The position numbers and the translations under genes are program-made. From Methylomonas sp. LL1 (GTDB lineage Bacteria > Pseudomonadota > Gammaproteobacteria > Methylococcales > Methylomonadaceae): 64,000 nt of DNA. The notes below the pieces were generated by a model. The model ran no database searches and was not told the origin of the DNA. It saw only the letters and a list, made by a program, of their open reading frames with translations. Numbering within the stretch: the stretch's first letter is position 1; the number at the start of each line of letters is the position of its first letter. Below are positions 48,520-57,407 of this stretch, in pieces. The stretch is taken from the NCBI RefSeq assembly GCF_015711015.1, contig NZ_CP064653.1, positions 3,596,001 to 3,660,000 of the forward strand, given 5' to 3'.

Positions 48520-49169
48520 ACCTATCTGAAGTGAATTGGGATATCAATTCCGCGGGCAGCTGGCCTACTCCGATAAAAATCGCGGCCGGATTGATTGTGT
48601 CGCTTTTGGTTGTGGCGGCAAATGTGTATTACATAACCATCCCCCAGCTTGATCAGCTTGAAGTGTTGGAAAAGGAAGAAAGCACGCTAAAAACCTCCTT
48701 TGAAACCAAACAAAAAAAGGCCATCAATCTACAGGATTATCGTGACCAATTGGCTTTGATCGAGTCTTCATTGGGTGAAATGTTGAAGCAAATGCCTACC
48801 AAGGCCGAGGTGGCCAACTTATTGGTCGATATCTCTCAGACCGGTTTAGCCAGTGGATTGGAATTTAAGTTGTTTCAACCCAGCGCGGAAATTCGTAAAG
48901 AGTTTTATTCGGAGCTACCGATTAACATACAGGTGGTTGGCAAGTATGAAGAATTGGGCCTGTTTGTCAGCGGTTTGGCTTCTCTGCCGCGTATCGTTAC
49001 CGTGCATAATGTCAATATTGCTCCGCCTAAAGGCGATAAAACAAGTGCTTCAGATAAATCAGGTATTTTGACCATGTCCGCCGTTATAAAAACCTATAAC
49101 GAAGGCGACCAGGAAAATGTCCCGAAAAAGAAAGAAACGGGTAAGCCGAGAAAAAAGGGAGGTAAGTGA
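48516..49169 (+). CDS. pilO: Type IV pilus assembly protein PilO
   Basis: PilO pairs with PilN in the inner-membrane alignment complex. The 217-residue protein has the short cytoplasmic LSEVNWDINSAGSWPTPIKI segment, one membrane span (about 24-42), a coiled coil (about 50-90) and a periplasmic domain with TGLASGLEFKLFQP. The C-terminus is strongly basic. It overlaps pilN and pilP by four bases each. Confidence 0.95.
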   Translation: MNLSEVNWDINSAGSWPTPIKIAAGLIVSLLVVAANVYYITIPQLDQLEVLEKEESTLKTSFETKQKKAINLQDYRDQLALIESSLGEMLKQMPTKAEVANLLVDISQTGLASGLEFKLFQPSAEIRKEFYSELPINIQVVGKYEELGLFVSGLASLPRIVTVHNVNIAPPKGDKTSASDKSGILTMSAVIKTYNEGDQENVPKKKETGKPRKKGGK

Positions 49170-49723
49170 TGTTAATTCAGTACAGCTCATGGACTCCTAA
49201 TCAAGCGTTGACTATTGTATGCGTTGTTATGCTGAGCGTGATGAGTGGCTGCGGTGGTGATGACGTCAGTGATTTGACTAAATACATTCAAGATGTCAAA
49301 GCTCGCCCGAAGGGTGCCATTGAACCCCTGCCGGAAAATAAAATTGTCGAAACCTTTGTTTTTAAGCCCGAGGGTTTACGGGATCCTTTTAAGCCGACGG
49401 AGCTAAACGCCGATGAAGCCAATCCGGACGTTTCCGGGGTTACCGGCATCAGGCCCGATACCGAGCGCAGAAAGGAAGAATTGGAAGCTTTTTCGCTCGA
49501 TACGCTCAGAATGGTTGGAACCCTGAAAGATCAACAGGGATTATGGGGCTTGGTTAAGGCCAAGGACGGTACCATTCATAGCGTCCGGGTAGGCAACCAT
49601 ATGGGGCAGAATTACGGCAAGATCATCCGCATACTCGAAGATAAAATTGAATTGATGGAAATCGTACCGGATAAGCCGGGAACCTGGCGCGAACAACAAG
49701 CAACATTAGCATTGGTTGAGTAA
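49166..49723 (+). CDS. pilP: Type IV pilus lipoprotein PilP
   Basis: PilP links the PilN/PilO complex to the secretin PilQ. The signal sequence ends in a lipobox (VMSGC, cysteine near residue 29). A linker with LTKYIQDVKARPKGAIEPLP and the compact C-terminal beta domain (TLRMVGTLKDQQGLWGLVKA) are typical. Length is 185 residues. The start at 49166 overlaps pilO; an ATG one codon later is equally possible. Confidence 0.95.
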   Translation: MMLIQYSSWTPNQALTIVCVVMLSVMSGCGGDDVSDLTKYIQDVKARPKGAIEPLPENKIVETFVFKPEGLRDPFKPTELNADEANPDVSGVTGIRPDTERRKEELEAFSLDTLRMVGTLKDQQGLWGLVKAKDGTIHSVRVGNHMGQNYGKIIRILEDKIELMEIVPDKPGTWREQQATLALVE

Positions 49724-49737
49724 AAAAGGTTATAGAC

Positions 49738-52035
49738 ATGAGTACTAAGCAAAACAAAATGATGATGAACTTACGAGACCATTTTTCTCTCCGATGGCTG
49801 TTAATGTTGATGTTAACTTTACAGGTGTTCTCGGTGGCTGCGGAGGAAGCGACGATCAATAATCTGGAGTTTTCCAGCCTGGCCGGGAATCAATTACAGA
49901 TCCAATTGGAAATGAGTGGTCCCGTTACCGAGCCAAAAGTATTTCAGACCGACAATCCATCCAGAATTGCCCTGGATTTCGAGGGTGTAAAAAGCAATCT
50001 GGCAAAAAAAAGTTTTCCGATTAATCAGGGGGCGGCAAATACGGTTTATGTGGTAGAGGCATCGGGACGGACCAGGGTAGTGATTAACCTGACTGAAAAA
50101 GTGCCTTACGAAACTAAGCTCGACGGTAACAAATATTATGTTGTATTGAAGTCCGCCGGAGCGGTTGCCGCAGTCAATAAAATTGTGCAAACCAGTGCCG
50201 CAAAGGAAACATCACTGAGTCGGTTTCTACCGGAACAAGCTATCAAAAGTATTGATTTTAGACGCGGACCTAACGGAGAAGGTCGTTTGTTGTTAGGTTT
50301 ATCAACCCCCAATACCGTGGTTGATGCCAAACAAAGTGCCGGAAAAGTAGTCTTGAACTTTCTGAATACCAAAATTCCGGAATCCTTGGTGAAAAGTTTC
50401 GATGTTTCTGACTTCGCTACGCCTGTTCAAAGCATTGAAGCGGTACCCAGGGGCGAAAGCGTTAATATCACGATTACGCCCGGTAACCCGAATTATGAGT
50501 ATTCTTCATACCAGTCGGATAACTTGTTAACCGTCGAATTTAGGCCGTTGACTCCGGCGGAAAAAGAAGCCCAACTCAGGGAAAAGCAACCTTATATAGG
50601 TAGCAAATTATCGCTGAATTTTCAGGAAATCGACGTCAAAGCGGTGTTGATGATTCTTGCCGACCACATCAAAACCCAGGAAGGCAAGGAAGTAAATATC
50701 ATCACGACAGATTCGGTGACGGGTTCCATTGCGTTGCATGTTAATGACGTGCCATGGGATCAGGTGTTGGATGTGGTGATGAAGTTACGCGGTCTTTCCA
50801 AAAGAGAAAACGGCAACGTGATTTTGGTCGGTCCGACCGAAGAAATTAAAGTTCTGGAAGAGAAAGAACTGGAAGCTAGACGAATTTATGAGCAGTTGGA
50901 GCCGTTAAAAACCGAAAACATCCAGATAAACTATGCTCGCGCCACCGACATCTGTAATGTGTTGGTCGGTAAAGGTAACTTTAATCAGGGTGGCGGTCCA
51001 TTAACTCAATCGACTAAGGGGGGCTCGGGCGGCTCTGGTGGTAGTTCAGGTGGTTGTGGAGGCACATCTAGCGGGAGTACATTGAGTAGTCAGCAACTGC
51101 AGGGTGGTTCCGGGGTTCAAGCCAGCGATTTAAGATTGATTTCTCCCAGAGGCGCAGTGATTGTCGATGCCAGAACCAACACCTTGATTGTGAAGGATAC
51201 GGCAAAACAATTGGAAGAAATCCATAAAATGATTGCCAAGCTGGATGTTGCGGTCAGGCAGGTTTTAATCGAATCCCGAATTGTGATTGCCACGACTTCT
51301 TTCGCACAAGATATTGGTACCAAGTTTGGAGTCATTAAGCGTGGGGATGCGCTTTTAATGCGGGGAAAAGGGCTTTCGGATACGCCGGATAATACATACG
51401 GCCAAGGTCTTGAAGACGGCTCTGATACATCAAGAATCTTGCAGGACTTGGGAACGGCATTGGCGGCTTCCAGCGGCGGATCTCTGGCCTTGACTCTGGC
51501 CCGAGGCGCCGATTATTTGCTGAACCTTGAAATCAGCGCTCTTCAGGATGATGGCAAGGGTGAGTTGGTATCCAATCCAAGAGTTATGACCCAAGATAGG
51601 GTGCCTGCTACCATCAAGCAAGGTATAGAAATTCCCTATACCACAGTCAGTCAAAACGGAACTCAAACTGAATTTAAGGAGGCAGTGCTTGAGTTGAAAG
51701 TGATACCCCAAATCACGCCGACCGGCAGTGTGATCATGTCGCTGAATATCAAAAGGGATTCGCAAGGCCAAGCCGTTACGACTGGTGGTCAAAACACTAC
51801 GGCCATTGATAAGCGCGAGGTTGAGACCATGGTGCAGGTTGAAGATGGTGAAACAGTGGTTCTAGGTGGGGTTTATGAATCGGACGCTGTTACCTCTGTC
51901 AGTACTATTCCTTGGGTGTCCGATTTGCCGATTGTAGGCTGGATGTTCAAAAAGACCGTCAAGGATGAGGCGAAGCGTGAACTGTTGGTGTTCATTACCC
52001 CAAAAGTGATTAAGGATAGTTTGACCACCAACTAA
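49738..52035 (+). CDS. pilQ: Type IV pilus secretin PilQ
   Basis: PilQ forms the outer-membrane pore for the pilus. A signal peptide (about 1-33) is followed by two AMIN domains (about 40-150 and 165-270), a secretin STN/N0 domain (LSLNFQEIDVKAVLMILADH), an N1 domain, and the secretin core (VLIESRIVIATTSFAQDIG; the late VEDGETVVLGGVYES). A Gly/Ser-rich insertion at about residues 428-455 interrupts the N1 region. Length 765 is within the family range. Confidence 0.96.
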   Translation: MSTKQNKMMMNLRDHFSLRWLLMLMLTLQVFSVAAEEATINNLEFSSLAGNQLQIQLEMSGPVTEPKVFQTDNPSRIALDFEGVKSNLAKKSFPINQGAANTVYVVEASGRTRVVINLTEKVPYETKLDGNKYYVVLKSAGAVAAVNKIVQTSAAKETSLSRFLPEQAIKSIDFRRGPNGEGRLLLGLSTPNTVVDAKQSAGKVVLNFLNTKIPESLVKSFDVSDFATPVQSIEAVPRGESVNITITPGNPNYEYSSYQSDNLLTVEFRPLTPAEKEAQLREKQPYIGSKLSLNFQEIDVKAVLMILADHIKTQEGKEVNIITTDSVTGSIALHVNDVPWDQVLDVVMKLRGLSKRENGNVILVGPTEEIKVLEEKELEARRIYEQLEPLKTENIQINYARATDICNVLVGKGNFNQGGGPLTQSTKGGSGGSGGSSGGCGGTSSGSTLSSQQLQGGSGVQASDLRLISPRGAVIVDARTNTLIVKDTAKQLEEIHKMIAKLDVAVRQVLIESRIVIATTSFAQDIGTKFGVIKRGDALLMRGKGLSDTPDNTYGQGLEDGSDTSRILQDLGTALAASSGGSLALTLARGADYLLNLEISALQDDGKGELVSNPRVMTQDRVPATIKQGIEIPYTTVSQNGTQTEFKEAVLELKVIPQITPTGSVIMSLNIKRDSQGQAVTTGGQNTTAIDKREVETMVQVEDGETVVLGGVYESDAVTSVSTIPWVSDLPIVGWMFKKTVKDEAKRELLVFITPKVIKDSLTTN

Positions 52036-52055
52036 TTTTCGAAGCAAAGTATTGG

Positions 52056-52537
52056 CTACCGGGTTCGGTCTAGTTTCCGGTAGCTGATGGCTTCGCTAAG
52101 GTGGTGGATTTCGATGGTTTTCGAGTCGGCCAGGTCGGCAATGGTGCGGGCCAGTTTTAGAATACGGTGATAGGCGCGATGAGATAGGCCGAATCGATCA
52201 AGAGCCTGTTCCAGCAGTTGATGACCGGCTTCGGACAACGTGCAAAATAGTTTTATTTCTTTAGCGCTTAACAAGGCATTGGTTTTACCTTGGCGTTGAT
52301 AAGCAATTCCTCGGGCGGCGATCACGCGACAGCGGATCTCGCTACTATTTTCCTCCCCTTGCAGCGAACCCTTGCGTAACACTTCCAAGGGTACTCGCGG
52401 TACTTCCAGATGCATGTCGATCCGGTCCAACAAAGGTCCCGAGATGCGTGCGCGGTAGCGTGAGACCTGTTCCGATGTGCAATGACAGCGTCCGGACGCG
52501 TCGCCCAGGTAACCGCATGGACAAGGATTCATCGCGA
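52056..52537 (-). pseudogene. comM: C-terminal fragment of comM (YifB Mg-chelatase-like ATPase)
   Basis: ComM is a hexameric helicase that promotes branch migration in natural transformation; the intact protein is about 500 residues. Only the last 160 or so are present, from AMNPCPCGYLGD on, including ISGPLLDRIDMHLEVP and GLSHRAYHRILKLARTIADL. Residues upstream of that alanine (the frame runs on to an ATG at 52589) have no similarity to ComM. The N-terminal domain and Walker motifs are lost, so the gene is inactive. The break at about 52537 marks the edge of the accessory region. Confidence 0.85.
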
Positions 52538-52559
52538 ATATACTTTTACGAAAAATCCC

Positions 52560-53438
52560 AAAAAATGAACTTAGCAAAGTGCTTGTCAAAGTCTATCTAA
52601 ATAAAGCAAATTAAAAAAATATAATTTGTTGTGATTTGTGCGCGGAGCGCGTCTTTAAATGGCTTGGATGTTATCTCCCAAGGTTGTGGTCAGGCGGTGG
52701 ATTAGTGTGTAGAAGGGGTGGGTAACGCGCTTTTTGCGTTATCCATGCCTTCTGCACACGTCCCGTAAGGGAATCCACGGGCTGTCCACATCCTTGGGCG
52801 AGACAGGCTCTTAAATCAGGTTTTTAAAAATATTTGAAAGCGAAAGTAACCTCGTGAGCCCTATTATCGGTCGGCTATCGTGAGTCGAAGGCATCCTGGA
52901 TGAATGAGTTACTGGATTTACAGACTCGTAATTTGTTGGCCTTTTCCGACTTTTCAGCTGAACACTCGATTCATATCCGCACGCCCAACCCAATCGAATC
53001 GAATCGAATCTAGTTTTTCTACGATTCGCCTTTAGTAAAACTCGCATCAAAACTCGTGTGGCGCAATACCTGATGAGCTTGGTGTCCAATTGGTGATCAC
53101 CAAAGAGAAAAGTTGGCGTAAGAAATGAGGTTTAAAACGACACCGTATCTGATTGATGGAATTCATTTTCAAGATAGCATTGCCGTCATTTCGATTCGGA
53201 TAAAACAGACAACATACGGCAGATCTCTTCGCATACACCTAAATTGACTATTTCTTAAATTATTAAGTGTATTGACTGTGTTATATCAAAATACCGCCAA
53301 TGTAAGTTGCACAAACTAAGATTAGTATTTATTCTGATTTCTTTTAGATGAAATTCGGTTTTTGATAGTTTAGTTTCTTATCATTATATAGTGTTCCGCC
53401 TATAATAATAATTATCTTTATTCTGCCAATAATTAGTC
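52560..53438. other. Non-coding AT-rich junction region with palindrome
   Basis: Nearly 900 bases without a supported gene follow the comM break. They hold the 122-base palindrome at 52677-52798, a short tandem repeat of AATCG (52992-53010, almost four units), and the very AT-rich leader of the ankyrin gene. No transposase end or attachment site could be identified. Confidence 0.4.
52677..52798. repeat. 122-base imperfect palindrome (MITE- or REP-like)
   Basis: The two ends read CCCAAGGTTGTGGTCAGGCG and, reverse-complemented, CCCAAGGATGTGGACAGCCC. The inner arms GTAGAAGGGGTGGGTAACGC and GCAGAAGGCATGGATAACGC flank a short CGCTTTTT loop near 52730-52736. Most positions pair over about 50 bases per arm, with one asymmetric interruption. 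No protein is encoded. Confidence 0.8.
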
Positions 53439-54374
53439 ATGCATAAAACTTCATTAGTTTCGGCAATCCTTGCCTTCAACATCACTGAAATTGAATCGCT
53501 CATCAACTCAGGCGAAAACATAAACCAATCTTGGGATGGTTTTACCCCCATTCAATATGCAATATATCTCAAAAAAGTTAAAATCGCCAAACTTCTGATT
53601 GCAAATAACGCCGACTTACGGATCTATGATTGCGAAAACGAATCCCCGCTTGAACACATATTCAAGAAATTCAAAGAGCCAACAGCGCTGTCGATCTTAA
53701 AATCTCTCCCCGACATCCATATCGCGGACAATTACGAACGAAACACTGCGCTTCATTACGCCTCGCGCCGCAACTATACCAAATGCATTGATTACCTTAT
53801 TGATAAAGGAGCAAACCCGAATGCCCTAAACAGACATGGGCAATCAGCGATATTCTTCGCTGCTAAAAGCGACGCTTGGCAAAGCATAGATTTGCTGGCC
53901 AGCAGAGGTGCTGATGTTGATTTGCGTGACAAAGTTGATAAAAAGTTTTGGAGCCCAATCTTTTACGCAATATGCAAATCACATGCTGAATGTGTCTCAG
54001 CACTAATCAAGCACGGCGCTTATGTCAATCTTGTCGATAGTGATGGATCAACGCCGATTTTTTATGCGTTTCACGATATCCAGCTTGTGAGCTTATTGGT
54101 CATGAACGGCGCTAATCTTGAAGTTGAAGATAAGTATGGGCGAACACCGCTATTCCATGCAGTGTTCAGCGGAAATGCTCAAATTGTGGAGCTACTGATG
54201 AGGTATGGTTCCAAAGTTGATCATCGTGACTATCAGGACCGGTCATCAATGCAATATGCGATACAGCGAGGTGATGATCGGATTGTTCAGATTTTGATGA
54301 ATCGCTGTAACAGTGTTGAGTATTTGGGCAACACGAAAAATTGTGCGGTTGAGCTGGCCACCGATATTGGATAA
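53439..54374 (+). CDS. Ankyrin-repeat protein
   Basis: The 311-residue protein is made almost entirely of ankyrin repeats, six or seven in number. Clear ones include NTALHYASRRNYTKCIDYLI, then SAIFFAAKSDAWQSIDLLAS, SPIFYAICKSHAECVSALIK and TPLFHAVFSGNAQIVELLMR. No signal peptide, membrane span or catalytic domain is visible. Ankyrin repeats mediate protein-protein binding; the partner is unknown. It stands alone on its strand and faces the zinc-ribbon gene at 54409 tail to tail. Confidence 0.85.
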   Translation: MHKTSLVSAILAFNITEIESLINSGENINQSWDGFTPIQYAIYLKKVKIAKLLIANNADLRIYDCENESPLEHIFKKFKEPTALSILKSLPDIHIADNYERNTALHYASRRNYTKCIDYLIDKGANPNALNRHGQSAIFFAAKSDAWQSIDLLASRGADVDLRDKVDKKFWSPIFYAICKSHAECVSALIKHGAYVNLVDSDGSTPIFYAFHDIQLVSLLVMNGANLEVEDKYGRTPLFHAVFSGNAQIVELLMRYGSKVDHRDYQDRSSMQYAIQRGDDRIVQILMNRCNSVEYLGNTKNCAVELATDIG

Positions 54375-54408
54375 CGTGATTTACTTAAATGAATGCGACG
54401 GCCTTTTA

Positions 54409-55575
54409 TTAGTTTATTGTTTTGAACTTATTTTGTATCTTATCAAGAGTGTCGGTGAAGCCATCGATGTCCGGTATAAAATAATTATATAAAACATGAC
54501 TTAATACGCTACGAGGTAATGAGCTGATTCTTTCTTTGTTCGGAATCGCTATGTTACTTGATTTTGATTCTTTCCCTAAGTTTTTGCAATGGTTTAACAT
54601 GTACTCGGCGGCCGATGAAGAGTTGCTGCCTGTTATGACAAAATAATCAGATGCCGCTTTTGCGCCTTCGCTAATTATATATTGGCATTGTGATACAGAA
54701 TAGTCATTAAGTAATGTAGTTATCATCCCTGTTACTGATAGCCGTGCAGATGCAGTAAATTTCCTTTGCTTAGAACTCCATTCGTAAAACGCCAAGCATT
54801 CTGCTATCGCTATAGTATGCGCAATATTATATATTTGGCACACCCAGCGGTCTGGAAGGTTCTCTTCTTCAATGTGCCTCAGTATAGAATCTGTAAGTTC
54901 TTGACGTTGTTTTGTTGGCATGTTCCACGAAAAGGTATTGGATAGTTGGTTAATAAGACTAGTGCCATCCAGCGAAAATAAATTTTCGTGTTTATGATAT
55001 CTAACAATTAAATTAGTTCTCAATAACTCTTTAATGAGATTAGCGCCATATACCTCATCCGGCGCAAAAGGTATTTTAATTCTGCGTCTGTCTTCTATTG
55101 AAATTCCATCTGATTTTTCTTGGCATGTGCAAATCGCGAGCGCAAGAACTGTCACTACTTGATCGAGAGTCAAATCGTGCGGATGAAATGGATAATCGAG
55201 CGAATATCTTTTGCATACAGTTTCCGGTGCGATTGTCAGGCGCAATTCACGATCCTGGCAGGAATCGCAAGAACAATCACGATCATCTATATGGTTACAT
55301 TCCGTGCATCTCCAGGCTGTTGATTTTCTTGCATGCGTACCAATGAAATGATTTCTTGATGGCCTAGGCTTTGTCATTGCAGCGCCGCAGTTCGGGCATG
55401 GATCAGAATCTCGTATTAATGGCGGAAGCAGGCGGTAAAGATTGTTAGTTGCACAGTCGAGTTTAAATAACTTTTTTAGATCTGTAATCTTAGTGCCAGC
55501 GTCGTACTGCTTCGTTAGTTCGTTGATCTCAAGCTTGGTTAGATGCGATAGACATGGGTGTGCGTTTGATTTCAT
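54409..55575 (-). CDS. Hypothetical protein with zinc ribbons
   Basis: Not recognised as a named family. The 388-residue protein has an N-terminal helical region (LEINELTKQYDAGTKITDL) that may be a helix-turn-helix. A zinc-binding segment (about 60-110) follows with CPNCG, CTEC and a CSCDSC cluster. The rest is helical with no membrane span. It is divergent from an XRE regulator over a 130-base gap that contains a perfect 14-base palindrome, so the two are likely regulated together. Confidence 0.7.
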   Translation of the reverse strand: MKSNAHPCLSHLTKLEINELTKQYDAGTKITDLKKLFKLDCATNNLYRLLPPLIRDSDPCPNCGAAMTKPRPSRNHFIGTHARKSTAWRCTECNHIDDRDCSCDSCQDRELRLTIAPETVCKRYSLDYPFHPHDLTLDQVVTVLALAICTCQEKSDGISIEDRRRIKIPFAPDEVYGANLIKELLRTNLIVRYHKHENLFSLDGTSLINQLSNTFSWNMPTKQRQELTDSILRHIEEENLPDRWVCQIYNIAHTIAIAECLAFYEWSSKQRKFTASARLSVTGMITTLLNDYSVSQCQYIISEGAKAASDYFVITGSNSSSAAEYMLNHCKNLGKESKSSNIAIPNKERISSLPRSVLSHVLYNYFIPDIDGFTDTLDKIQNKFKTIN

Positions 55576-55637
55576 GATTTGCTACCAAGGTAAGTTCACA
55601 AGCCAACAGCTGCAAATTGACTGTAACTTGTGCGCAA

Positions 55638-55651
55638 TCGAAAATTTTCGA
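55638..55651. promoter_or_regulatory. 14-base palindrome between the zinc-ribbon gene and the XRE gene
   Basis: TCGAAAATTTTCGA is perfectly self-complementary and lies midway in the divergent gap; a looser dyad (AACTTATAG ... TATAAAGTT) lies at about 55658-55685. It is the natural candidate operator for the adjacent XRE protein. Confidence 0.5.
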
Positions 55652-55705
55652 AATTATAACTTATAGTCTATGACATTATAAAGTTCGGGTTTGTATCATT
55701 AAAAG

Positions 55706-55939
55706 ATGCATAACAACCCTGAGCCTGACGATTGCGTTCTATTTGGACGTCGTCTCACTAAAATTCGCAAAGAGAGAGGTTTCTCTCAGGAACAGCTGTC
55801 CCGAAATTGTGGCATTGCGCAGTCCTATCTAAGTAATGTGGAGCAGGGTAAAAGAAATATTTCTCTGCGCAATATTTGTCTGCTCGCTAGAGTTCTAGCT
55901 ATCGCACCGTCTGAATTGCTTATGTTTGATACTGAATGA
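55706..55939 (+). CDS. XRE-family transcriptional regulator
   Basis: The 77-residue protein is a single Cro/C1-type helix-turn-helix: FGRRLTKIRKERGFSQEQLS, then GIAQSYLSNVEQGKRNISLR and LARVLAIAPSELLMF. No extra domain is present. It resembles small regulators of restriction-modification and mobile elements. It is divergent from the zinc-ribbon gene; nothing co-directional follows it closely. Confidence 0.88.
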   Translation: MHNNPEPDDCVLFGRRLTKIRKERGFSQEQLSRNCGIAQSYLSNVEQGKRNISLRNICLLARVLAIAPSELLMFDTE

Positions 55940-56459
55940 GCTGATGAATTGCATTGTTTCAATAGATTGGCACAACACCAATTTACTAAGGCTTTGGTTA
56001 TTTTGATTTTTTGTTGTTGACTATCTCTGGTGAGTAAGTTCTTTTAGGGTAAGCGAGCAACTTATTGACTAGGGCAGCCGTTTGAAAAGACATGGTGGCC
56101 AGCAGGAAGTCGCTGATCTAATGCAAAATTCCAATTGAAACAGTTGGTTTTTTGAATTCGGAATTCCTTATGAGGTTGACGTTGGAATCAATGACGGTTG
56201 CGATCGGATCATCGCGTGATTGAAAATACATCAGGCAGTAAGTGGGAAGGTTGGGTTTGTAAAACTTGGTGTCGGCTAACACATCACCTAATTTTTTTAA
56301 AAGCCAAAGGCTGCCGATTCGTCTTTGGGGTATTCTCTTCGAAGCGCTGCGATCTGTAGATAAATGGATCCGTTAGGACAATGTTGTAGTCTTGATGGGA
56401 GCCGGCCGTTGCTTTGGAACAATAGCGACTTAATGCATTTTTTTGCTGGTAATTACCGG
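55940..56459. other. Gene-poor stretch containing repeat copy A
   Basis: About 520 bases without a supported gene. It contains the first copy of the degenerate direct repeat (56286-56399). An open frame on the minus strand crosses the repeat but overlaps the end of the DUF6794 gene and has no recognisable domain. Confidence 0.4.
56286..56399. repeat. Degenerate direct repeat, copy A
   Basis: About 114 bases are roughly 75-80 percent identical by eye to 58274-58389, in the same orientation. Shared blocks include CCTAATTTTT, CTTTGGGG/CCTTGGGG, TCTGTAGA, GGATCCGTTA/GAATCCGTTA and CTTGATGG. Function is unknown; a decayed duplicated gene end is one possibility. Confidence 0.65.
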
Positions 56460-56759
56460 CTAAGCATTCATTTGGTTTAACCTGTTCCACAGTTCGACGA
56501 TTATCATATGAGATGCATCGTCGGGATCAACAAATCCGCAAGCGGCCAGCAAAGGGTTGCCAGGTTCATACAATCCAAAAGCATTGCGGATCGACAAGCC
56601 AAGCGTAAAGTGCAAATCTATCAGATCGCCTTGCTGCATGCCGGCGATTGCCAGTCGATCTTCGTATGTTAGAATCAATAAAAGACGATCAACGGCTTCA
56701 TCTATGGTTGCGGGTGGCTTTAGGATGGCTAGATTTTCTGTTGACCAATTTTTGTACAA
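56460..56759 (-). CDS. DUF6794-like small protein
   Basis: The 99-residue protein has PATIDEAVDRLLLILTYEDR, then DLIDLHFTLGLSIRNAFGLY and DDASHMIIVELWNRL. This resembles the DUF6794 pattern (EAVDxL, LIDLHFxLGxxIRNxFGL, DDAS, LW). It is cytoplasmic by sequence. The function of the family is not established. The gene stands alone. Confidence 0.7.
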   Translation of the reverse strand: MYKNWSTENLAILKPPATIDEAVDRLLLILTYEDRLAIAGMQQGDLIDLHFTLGLSIRNAFGLYEPGNPLLAACGFVDPDDASHMIIVELWNRLNQMNA

Positions 56760-56820
56760 TTTAAGAATTCCTGATGTGCAGCGATAACTTACAGGTGGCT
56801 GTCACTGCTTTGTCACAAAG

Positions 56821-56843
56821 TTATCCACAAGAAGTGGGGATAA
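56821..56843. promoter_or_regulatory. Inverted pair of DnaA-box-like sites
   Basis: TTATCCACA at 56821-56829 is the strict DnaA-box consensus. Seven bases later TGGGGATAA (56835-56843) reads TTATCCCCA on the other strand. Together they form a 23-base dyad about 30 bases before the start of the gene at 56874. Confidence 0.5.
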
Positions 56844-56873
56844 CATGCGCGTTTGGGTAGAATATTGAATACC

Positions 56874-57407
56874 ATGAGAAATCTTTCGCCTGACATCCTT
56901 GACCTGATAAGCACTGATAATTTTGTCATTGCTATACCTACATTTGATGCACTAGTGTCGTTAACCAAAAATGAAAATTTTAAGCTATGGTTAACCAAAA
57001 AACCGACTATCCAGATCGTCATTATTGATGTTGTCCAGATGTTTTTGGTGCAAATAAAATTGAATCCTGCTGAATTACAAATAATCGACGATTTTCTGGC
57101 AAACTTTGCTGATCGGATTGTGTTTCAAAAAACTGAGTACGGCATGCTTATCGAAACGGCGGTGGATGATCCTGATTTTGAGTTTCCGCCGGAAACGTGG
57201 GATTTGTCAATTATTAGTTATTGTAAGTTCGTGACCGGCAATCCCTTTGAAAAGCCAGTTCTAGGACTAATTGAAGACGAATGGTTTGTGATGCATGCCG
57301 GTATCGATATCGATGCGCTCAGGCTTATTCCAGTTAGTAATTTTTTAGCAGAACTGGGTAATATTGCTGTGTTTGGGAAGCAAGATCAAAGCACGTATCA
57401 GAGGTAA
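56874..57407 (+). CDS. Hypothetical protein
   Basis: Not recognised. The start at 56874 (MRNLSPDILDLIST) is preferred over upstream TTG codons. The 177-residue acidic protein alternates hydrophobic strands and helices (TIQIVIIDVVQMFLVQIKLN, then ADRIVFQKTEYGML), suggesting a compact alpha/beta fold, with no signal peptide or membrane span. Its last ten bases overlap the convergent integrase-like fragment. A DnaA-box-like dyad precedes it. Confidence 0.6.
   Translation: MRNLSPDILDLISTDNFVIAIPTFDALVSLTKNENFKLWLTKKPTIQIVIIDVVQMFLVQIKLNPAELQIIDDFLANFADRIVFQKTEYGMLIETAVDDPDFEFPPETWDLSIISYCKFVTGNPFEKPVLGLIEDEWFVMHAGIDIDALRLIPVSNFLAELGNIAVFGKQDQSTYQR

Noticed and set aside
52055-52084. Eight-base hairpin GCTACCGG/CCGGTAGC between pilQ and comM
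   Set aside because: It lies within the comM coding end and lacks a T-tract, so it is not convincing as a terminator.
52811-53089. 92-codon minus-strand frame near the island edge
   Set aside because: It spans the AATCG tandem repeat, has biased composition and no similarity to a known family.
56284-56490. 68-codon minus-strand frame across repeat copy A
   Set aside because: It begins inside the end of the DUF6794 gene, has no domain, and the equivalent frame in repeat copy B contains a stop.
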